DNA from: Pseudoruegeria sp. SK021
GTDB taxonomy: Bacteria > Pseudomonadota > Alphaproteobacteria > Rhodobacterales > Rhodobacteraceae
Assembly (NCBI RefSeq): GCF_002119405.1
Contig: NZ_MTBG01000022.1
Location: forward strand, 1-58,736
Reading direction: 5' to 3'
DNA length: 58,736 bases
Shown: positions 53,727 through 58,736 of the stretch, one piece after another
How the letters are laid out: the number at the start of each line of letters is the position of its first letter
How positions within the stretch are numbered: the stretch's first letter is position 1
The notes under the pieces: model-generated
What the model was told of the DNA's origin: nothing
What the model saw: the letters and a program-made list of their open reading frames with translations, nothing else
Database searches by the model: none
Program-made: the position numbers and the translations under genes

Positions 53727-54941
53727 TCAGGTCGCGCTGAAACGCAGGACCTTGATCGCGGCAAAATCACTGACATCGCCACCGACGCGCTTGGTGGCAT
53801 AGAACAGCACATGCGGTTTGGCCGAGAACGGGTCCCGCAGCACCCGCAGGTCGGGACGCTCGGCAATCGTGTAGCCTGCGCTAAAATCACCGAAGGCAAT
53901 CGCCGCCGAGTTGATCGCAATGTCCGGCATTTGCTCCGCAATCAGGACGGGATACCCCATCAATCGCGCCGGTTCAGCAGCAGCCAAACCGTCCGACCAC
54001 AAGAAGCGACCATCCGAGTCCTTCATCTTCCGCACCGCACCGGCGGTTTTCGAATTCATCACGAATGTCGCATTGCCGCGATATTGCGAGTCCAGCGCAT
54101 AGACCAGTTCGATGATCGAATCCGACGGTGCCGTGGTCGCGAAGTCTCCGTCTGCACCCGTGGGCAGATACCCAAGACTGCCCCACGCCCAATTGTCGTT
54201 CAACATCAGCGGATGGTTTAAAAACCCGCGCGGCTTGTCCTGCCCGTCCCCGGTGATGAACGCACTCGCTTCAGCCCGCGAGAATTTGTCCGCGATCCGG
54301 CTCGCCAGCCAAGTCTCGATGTCAAACGCGCTATCGTCCAGCAACCGCTGGCTCGCTTTGGGCATCGCGCTAAGCTCATGTAGCGGGATCACAATGCGGT
54401 CGATCTTGGCGCTGGTGTTGTCGGTCAGCGTCGTGGTCTCGTTCGCCCATGTGTGATCGATGTCGGTGCGGTCAACCAGCACATCGTACGAGGTCGCTTC
54501 GATGTTCACTACCGTAGAGACCGACCGCAACGACGACGACGAGTTCAAAACAGCGTGGATTGTGGCCGAGGTTTGCGGATCAACCAAAAAACCGCCTTCC
54601 GATGCGATCGCGGCATTGAAGGCCTTGCCTTCCAGTTCGACCCCCCGCAAGGCATCTTCATCGCCGTTGCGAAGATAGCCGTTAAAGGCCTTCTGGTGCG
54701 GCGCCTCAAGATCGGCGGCCATGGACAGTGCGGGGCGCCCGGAACGGGCAGATTTACGATCCAGCATGGTCAACTTCATTTCCTGTTCTTTCAGTTGAGT
54801 GGAAATCCCGGTCCGGAATTCGGTTAGGTCCTGCATCAATCCGACAAGCGCGGACTTGATTTCTGATGCCGCCGATGGCGGCTCTGTCTGGGCATCGGGC
54901 GCACTTGTCCCGGCCCGAGCCTTGGTCTCGGGTTGGTTCAT
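53727..54941 (-). CDS. GTA gp5-like major capsid protein (HK97 fold)
   Basis: A 404-residue HK97-type capsid protein. The N-terminal helical delta/scaffold part (about 1-100) is removed by the gp4 protease in relatives. FLVDPQTSATIHAVLNSSSSLRSVSTVV marks the start of the mature domain, and GDGQDKPRGFLNHP and a C-terminal LRDPFSAKPHVLFYATKRVGGDV follow. AAAGGAG lies before ATG 54941, the strongest ribosome site in the cluster, as expected for the most abundant protein. It starts 1 bp after gp4. Confidence 0.96.
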   Translation of the reverse strand: MNQPETKARAGTSAPDAQTEPPSAASEIKSALVGLMQDLTEFRTGISTQLKEQEMKLTMLDRKSARSGRPALSMAADLEAPHQKAFNGYLRNGDEDALRGVELEGKAFNAAIASEGGFLVDPQTSATIHAVLNSSSSLRSVSTVVNIEATSYDVLVDRTDIDHTWANETTTLTDNTSAKIDRIVIPLHELSAMPKASQRLLDDSAFDIETWLASRIADKFSRAEASAFITGDGQDKPRGFLNHPLMLNDNWAWGSLGYLPTGADGDFATTAPSDSIIELVYALDSQYRGNATFVMNSKTAGAVRKMKDSDGRFLWSDGLAAAEPARLMGYPVLIAEQMPDIAINSAAIAFGDFSAGYTIAERPDLRVLRDPFSAKPHVLFYATKRVGGDVSDFAAIKVLRFSAT

Positions 54942-54942
54942 C

Positions 54943-55536
54943 TCAAACTCCTTTCAGCGGTGGTGGGCCGGCCCAGTCCGCGCTGGCCAGTCGGCGGCGG
55001 GCATCATTGACGACCTCCGCAAGGTCACGAAACAGGCGGTCCGACAGGTCTTCCGACTTGGCCCCAATTCGTGCCGTTGGCAGCATCGGGAAGGTCACCA
55101 GCGACACTTCCCAAAGCTCCACTTCAGACAGAACCCTGCGGCCACTGTCGTCCTTGCTCGCCCGGATCGTCCGATATCCAATCGACAGCCCATCGATGGC
55201 TCCCGCCTCGATCAAGGCAATGGCTTCTCGTCCACGGGCCACGTCCGTCAGCAATCGGCCCTTCACATGCAGGCCGCGCTCGTCCTCGTGCACGTCATCC
55301 CAAATACCGATCGGCTGGGTCGGGTCGTGCTGCCACAGCAACTTGACCGCTCGGCCGCTTGCTTTCATTCGCTGCAGCGACGCCGCATAGGCCCCCCGCG
55401 CCACAACATCGCCCCCCTGATCCATCGCCCCAAATAACGACGCGTATCCTGCGATTTCCGCTCCGTCTTTGATCTTGATATCCTGATCAAATCGACAGAA
55501 CTTATGCTCTAGTCCGCTCAATTCCTGGCTCTGCAT
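54943..55536 (-). CDS. GTA gp4-like prohead protease (HK97 family)
   Basis: A 197-residue maturation protease of the U35 type. The catalytic His lies in LLWQHDPTQPIGIW and the Ser in GLSIGYRT, with family context AGYASLFGAMDQGGDVVARGAY. It processes the capsid N-terminus. It lies 6 bp downstream of the gp3.5 frame and 1 bp before gp5. Confidence 0.95.
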   Translation of the reverse strand: MQSQELSGLEHKFCRFDQDIKIKDGAEIAGYASLFGAMDQGGDVVARGAYAASLQRMKASGRAVKLLWQHDPTQPIGIWDDVHEDERGLHVKGRLLTDVARGREAIALIEAGAIDGLSIGYRTIRASKDDSGRRVLSEVELWEVSLVTFPMLPTARIGAKSEDLSDRLFRDLAEVVNDARRRLASADWAGPPPLKGV

Positions 55537-55542
55537 TCTCTG

Positions 55543-55800
55543 CTATCCTCCGTTTGGGGCGATGGTCAGCAGATCGCCGATCGCCTGCGCCAAAATGGTG
55601 GCCACGACCCCGAACACCGTCAGCCATAGCCGCCGTTCAAGCCGCTCCATCAACTCTTCGATCCGGGTCAGGCGACCGTCGATTCCTTGGAATTGCAGCT
55701 CTAAAACCCGTTCATGCGCCTCACGCATCTGGGCCGGGCCATATTCGAAAGGTTCGTACAGAAACCGGGAACCGCTGGTTGCGCGGCGCACCTCGCTCAC
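55543..55800 (-). CDS. GTA gp3.5-like small membrane protein
   Basis: An 85-residue protein with an N-terminal coiled-coil (MREAHERVLELQFQGIDGRLTRIEELMERLERRL) and one C-terminal membrane helix (WLTVFGVVATILAQAIGDLL). It corresponds by position to gene 3.5 of RcGTA, reported to be needed for head formation. It starts with GTG overlapping the portal gene's stop codon. Confidence 0.85.
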   Translation of the reverse strand: MSEVRRATSGSRFLYEPFEYGPAQMREAHERVLELQFQGIDGRLTRIEELMERLERRLWLTVFGVVATILAQAIGDLLTIAPNGG

Positions 55801-56978
55801 GGCTCCCCCTGGGTCAGCGGCGGCAGCCCGAGCATCGCGCGCTTTTCATCCCGCGTCAGGAAATCGGCATCGCTGACCCGGCGCCATTGGGTCTCGCGCT
55901 CGCTTGCAAGCGCGGGGATCTGATCTTGATCCGGTTTGACCTCAATGGTCTCGCCGGTGAACCGGCTCAGCCAACTGCCCACCGCATGGGCAACCCGTGT
56001 CGCAAGCGGCAACACCGTCAGGCGATAGAAGGCGCGGTTGGCCTCCTGATAATTCGCATAGGTCGCATCCCCCGGAATCCCCAGCAACATGGGCGGCACC
56101 CCAAAGGCCAACGCGATCTCGCGCGCCGCAGATTCCTTGGTTTGTTGAAACTCCATGTCACTGGGGCTGAATCCCATCGGCTTCCAATCCAGACCGCCCT
56201 CAAGCAGCATTGGCCGCCCCGCGTTCTTCGCCCCTTGATAGTTGGCCGCCAACTCATCAACCAAACGCTCGTACTGGTCATTGGTCATCGATCCGTGCCC
56301 GTCCGGACTGCGGTAGACCATGGCGCCCGAGGGACGCGCGGCGTTGTCCAGCAAGGACTTCGACCAGCGCGAAGCCGAGTTGTGGACATCAATCGCACTG
56401 GCCGCGGCCTGCAGCGCCGACAAGCCATAATGATCATCCAGCGGATGAAAGCTTTTGATATGACAGATCGGTGGCACATCCGCGGTCATATCAAAGCGAT
56501 GCTTCTTGCCTCCGACCGCATAGTCATAACCCACCGGCCAGCCATCCGACCCGGGGATCAAGTTCATCCGGTCCGAGCGCAGGACATGCAACTCGAACGG
56601 AAGCACCCCGTCATCACCGCCGACCGCCTCTAAATAGCCGTTCCCGGACAATAACAGCTGGCCATACAACGCCTCGAACAGTTCAGCCCGGCCCTGCATC
56701 TGATTTGGGGAGGCGATCAGCGATGCAATCTGGTGAATCTCAAAGCGTTGATCTTTGTTCTGCACGATCAACGGCAGCGCGGCCGCCGCCTCCGAAATCA
56801 TCTTCACCGTGCGAAAGCCAATTGGATTGCCAGAAAACCCGTTCCGGATCAGCGATCCGGTGTCGCGCGGGCTCCATGCGACCCGACCAGACCCGCTCCA
56901 CGCAATCACCGGGCCTGTGGCCGACGCTTTTTGCTCGGGGGGTTTCGGGGTCTCTCGTCTGAGAAAACTCATTGCCAT
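55797..56978 (-). CDS. GTA gp3-like portal protein
   Basis: A 393-residue HK97-type portal protein. Family segments are NPIGFRTVKMISEAAAALPLIV, GRAELFEALYGQLLLSGNGYLEAVGG, HIKSFHPLDDHYGLSALQAAASAIDVHN and the C-terminal FTGETIEVKPDQDQIPALASERE. It forms the dodecameric DNA gate. ATG 56978 is chosen because AGGAGG lies 7 nt upstream; an ATG two codons earlier is too close to that site. It follows the terminase gene by 124 bp. Confidence 0.94.
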   Translation of the reverse strand: MAMSFLRRETPKPPEQKASATGPVIAWSGSGRVAWSPRDTGSLIRNGFSGNPIGFRTVKMISEAAAALPLIVQNKDQRFEIHQIASLIASPNQMQGRAELFEALYGQLLLSGNGYLEAVGGDDGVLPFELHVLRSDRMNLIPGSDGWPVGYDYAVGGKKHRFDMTADVPPICHIKSFHPLDDHYGLSALQAAASAIDVHNSASRWSKSLLDNAARPSGAMVYRSPDGHGSMTNDQYERLVDELAANYQGAKNAGRPMLLEGGLDWKPMGFSPSDMEFQQTKESAAREIALAFGVPPMLLGIPGDATYANYQEANRAFYRLTVLPLATRVAHAVGSWLSRFTGETIEVKPDQDQIPALASERETQWRRVSDADFLTRDEKRAMLGLPPLTQGEP

Positions 56979-57102
56979 AGGCATACCTCCTCGGTTGCCG
57001 CGGCGCTGCGGCGTGACCCGTCCGGGCCGGTATTCATCATGTGTCGTATGTTGCTGCCGAAGATCGGAAAGGCTGACCTTCAACCCGTTCCGACCGACCG
57101 GT

Positions 57103-58458
57103 TTACAATCCGCGCACGCGGGGGCGCTGCCACGTCGAGGCCGGGCCGATAATTAGGTCATGCAAGTCCCAGACCAATGCATCGACCCGGTCCGGACTTC
57201 CCTTGCCCTCGTAGCCCCGCACGGTCATCAGACACATCTGGTCCTCCAGCGTCCCCAACCCCCGCACGTGGCTTACCCGCCCCTGCTCATAAAGGGCCGC
57301 AACAGGCTCGGCTCGTGCTGCCTTGCCCCGACTGGCCCGCACCGCCCGAAACGGTACCAGCGGGTCCACCTGACGGACCACACTCTCCACCATGTCGCCG
57401 CCCTGATTGACCTCTGCGACCAAGCGGTCGGCCCCATGCCGCGCCATCGCGGCCAACGCGGCTTCGGCCCAGCCCCGCGGGCTTGTGCCCTGAATGGTCG
57501 CGTCCTCAATCACGCAGGCGGTCCACCCCTGCGGGCTGCCGCCTGTCCGCGCTCCGACCACCAATATTCCGCACTCGTCCGAGGCGCTTGTGCCGGTGAC
57601 CGGCGGGTCAACCGCAACCACGATCCGATCGAACTCGGGCACCTTGTCGACCTGCACCTTTTCCAGCATCGACTGGGTCCACATCGCGCCCTCTGCATCT
57701 TCCAGCAGCACACCGTCCAGTTCTTGCCGTCCCAGCCGTGTCCCGGCATAGCGGGCCCGAACTTCGGTCAGGAAACTATCCGCCAGAAATGCCCGGTTGG
57801 CCTCGGTCGGCGCGGCGGTCACCACGGTTGAGCTGTTATCCAAAATGCGTTTCAAGACGCTCACATTGCGCGGCGTCGTCGTCACCACCTGACGCGGCGT
57901 CTCGCCCAAGCGCAGCCCAAATTGCAACATGTCCCACGCGTCGTCGGCCTTCTTCCATTTGGCCAACTCATCGACCCATGCGGCATCGAATTGCGGCCCT
58001 CTCAGACTCTCAGGCTCATGGGCGGAAAACACCTGCGCAACGGCGCCATTGGGCCAAACCAATCGCTTGCGGGTCACTTCCCAGGTCGGGCGACGGTCCG
58101 GAGGCGAGCACGCCATGATCCCGCTTTCGCCCAGAACCATCACCTCGCGCACCTGTTCGATGGTTTCGCCGACCAATGCGACCCGGCGTGACCGGCCCGG
58201 ATCCAACGGGCGCGCACCTTCCACCTCACTGCGCACCCACTCGGCCCCGGCCCGGGTCTTACCCGCGCCGCGACCGCCCATGATCACCCATGTGCGCCAG
58301 TCGCCTTCGGGCGGCAACTGATGCTCCAACGCCCAGAATTCAAACAGGTAAGGAAGCGCCAAAAGCGCTCCCTCAGACATGTCATTCAGAAAGGCGTCCC
58401 GGATCTCCTGCGGCGCGCAGGCAAGCAAGGCGCCGCCCGATCTCAAGTCGGGCCGCAT
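57103..58458 (-). CDS. GTA gp2-like large terminase subunit
   Basis: A 451-residue packaging ATPase-nuclease. Walker A is GGRGAGKT near residue 63, Walker B is AAWVDELAKWKKADDAWDM near 155, motif C is VVTTTPRN, and the nuclease acidic residues lie in VAVDPPVTGTSASDECG and ALVWDLHDL. It cuts and packages host DNA in headfuls in RcGTA. The start is uncertain. ATG 58458 overlaps gp1 by 77 nt but keeps a family-like N-terminus; ATG 58380, just after the gp1 stop, and TTG 58515 are alternatives. Confidence 0.93.
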   Translation of the reverse strand: MRPDLRSGGALLACAPQEIRDAFLNDMSEGALLALPYLFEFWALEHQLPPEGDWRTWVIMGGRGAGKTRAGAEWVRSEVEGARPLDPGRSRRVALVGETIEQVREVMVLGESGIMACSPPDRRPTWEVTRKRLVWPNGAVAQVFSAHEPESLRGPQFDAAWVDELAKWKKADDAWDMLQFGLRLGETPRQVVTTTPRNVSVLKRILDNSSTVVTAAPTEANRAFLADSFLTEVRARYAGTRLGRQELDGVLLEDAEGAMWTQSMLEKVQVDKVPEFDRIVVAVDPPVTGTSASDECGILVVGARTGGSPQGWTACVIEDATIQGTSPRGWAEAALAAMARHGADRLVAEVNQGGDMVESVVRQVDPLVPFRAVRASRGKAARAEPVAALYEQGRVSHVRGLGTLEDQMCLMTVRGYEGKGSPDRVDALVWDLHDLIIGPASTWQRPRVRGL

Positions 58459-58684
58459 CGAAGTCGACTGCGTAGTCGTTGACGACGCCAGCTTCGTGTT
58501 TTCGTCGTTTTTCAAGGCGCTCCCTCTCTGACACGGCAGGGATCAAAATCGCCTTCAATTCCTTGAGAAGCGATGATGTCTCGGCAGCCGCGCCGGTTTT
58601 GTTGTCTTCTAATACTACAGTTGCATTTTGAGCCCGGTTTTCCGATGAGCTCTTGCGGCGTCGAGTTGATGGGCGCGTCGCCAT
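58382..58684 (-). CDS. GTA gp1-like small terminase subunit
   Basis: A 100-residue basic protein (ATRPSTRRRKSSSENRAQ at the start, helical LLKELKAILIPAVSERERLEKRRKHEAG after). By position and composition it matches RcGTA gp1, reported as the small terminase. ATG 58684 was chosen; an upstream in-frame TTG exists. The gene lies 52 bp from the window edge, so its promoter is mostly outside. Sequence similarity alone is weak; the call rests on position. Confidence 0.78.
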   Translation of the reverse strand: MATRPSTRRRKSSSENRAQNATVVLEDNKTGAAAETSSLLKELKAILIPAVSERERLEKRRKHEAGVVNDYAVDFDAARLEIGRRLACLRAAGDPGRLSE

Positions 58685-58736
58685 CTTGACCAATCCCAGA
58701 TGACATTGGTGGAAAGAATAGGGCGCAAGAGAAGGC

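Noticed and set aside
53561-53941. N-terminal extension of gp6 back to 53941
   Set aside because: The extra residues are Arg/Ser-rich and overlap the capsid gene in another frame; a good ribosome site supports the start at 53560.
55554-56633. 359-aa plus-strand frame opposite the portal gene
   Set aside because: Antisense shadow of a clearly real portal gene.

Overview
The window looks like a chromosomal segment of a Rhodobacterales (Roseobacter/Rhodobacter-type) alphaproteobacterium. Grounds: a complete gene set resembling the Rhodobacter capsulatus gene transfer agent (RcGTA), the btaA-btaB betaine-lipid pair, VPLPA-CTERM surface proteins, a B12-dependent class II ribonucleotide reductase, usg, DUF3572 and a GAAC-N7-GAAC LexA box of alphaproteobacterial type. 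Most of the window is densely packed core genome. The accessory features are a tniQ-related remnant at the left edge and the phage-derived GTA cluster at the right.

Layout. 1-1.2 kb: a 3'-degenerate tniQ gene and an AT-rich, 118-bp-period tandem duplication just downstream of nrdJ. 1.2-9.7 kb: nrdJ, a YqaA/DedA membrane protein with dsbB, usg, gyrA. 9.7-12.4 kb: ilvB-ilvN behind a classical transcription attenuator with the leader peptide MTTLVVIVRRWCMGR. 12.4-17 kb: two c-di-GMP genes (an H-NOX-like sensor plus HNOBA-GGDEF cyclase pair, and a PleD-like regulator) around a HAD phosphatase and DUF3572. 17.1-19.2 kb: EF-hand protein, ECF sigma factor, candidate anti-sigma factor and Spy-like protein, all on the minus strand. 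19.4-23 kb: DUF983, NUDIX, aldo/keto reductase, a stand-alone ImuA-like gene with a perfect LexA box, YceI. 23.4-30.1 kb: a VPLPA-CTERM protein, metG, a secreted glycerophosphodiesterase, then a probable plcP-btaA-btaB operon. 30.1-37.9 kb: a divergent DUF4198/HupE pair with start codons 2 bp apart, rlmE, ppx, a second VPLPA-CTERM protein, tRNA-Gly(CCC), anmK, tyrS. 37.8-43.9 kb: a 50-aa membrane protein, a GNAT-like protein, two overlapping cyclophilins, pgk, class I fba, ftsB, cysE. 43.9-58.7 kb: DUF2793 and GTA genes gp15 back to gp1 on the minus strand, with no frame disruption seen.

How genes work together. ilvB and ilvN make acetolactate synthase, and the leader is built to sense charged Leu/Val/Ile tRNAs. 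PlcP, BtaA and BtaB would exchange phospholipids for phosphorus-free betaine lipid. The H-NOX-like protein is adjacent to a cyclase carrying the usual H-NOX partner domain, yet by eye it lacks the heme-ligating histidine and the intact YxSxR motif. The GTA block encodes packaging (gp1, gp2), head (gp3-gp5), connector (gp6-gp8), tail (gp9-gp13) and cell-entry proteins (gp14, gp15), separated by very short gaps or overlaps. The main exception is a 166-bp gap after the capsid gene that holds an 11-bp perfect inverted repeat.

All functions are inferred by reading the translations; no database search was run. Alignments to family members are from memory and by eye.
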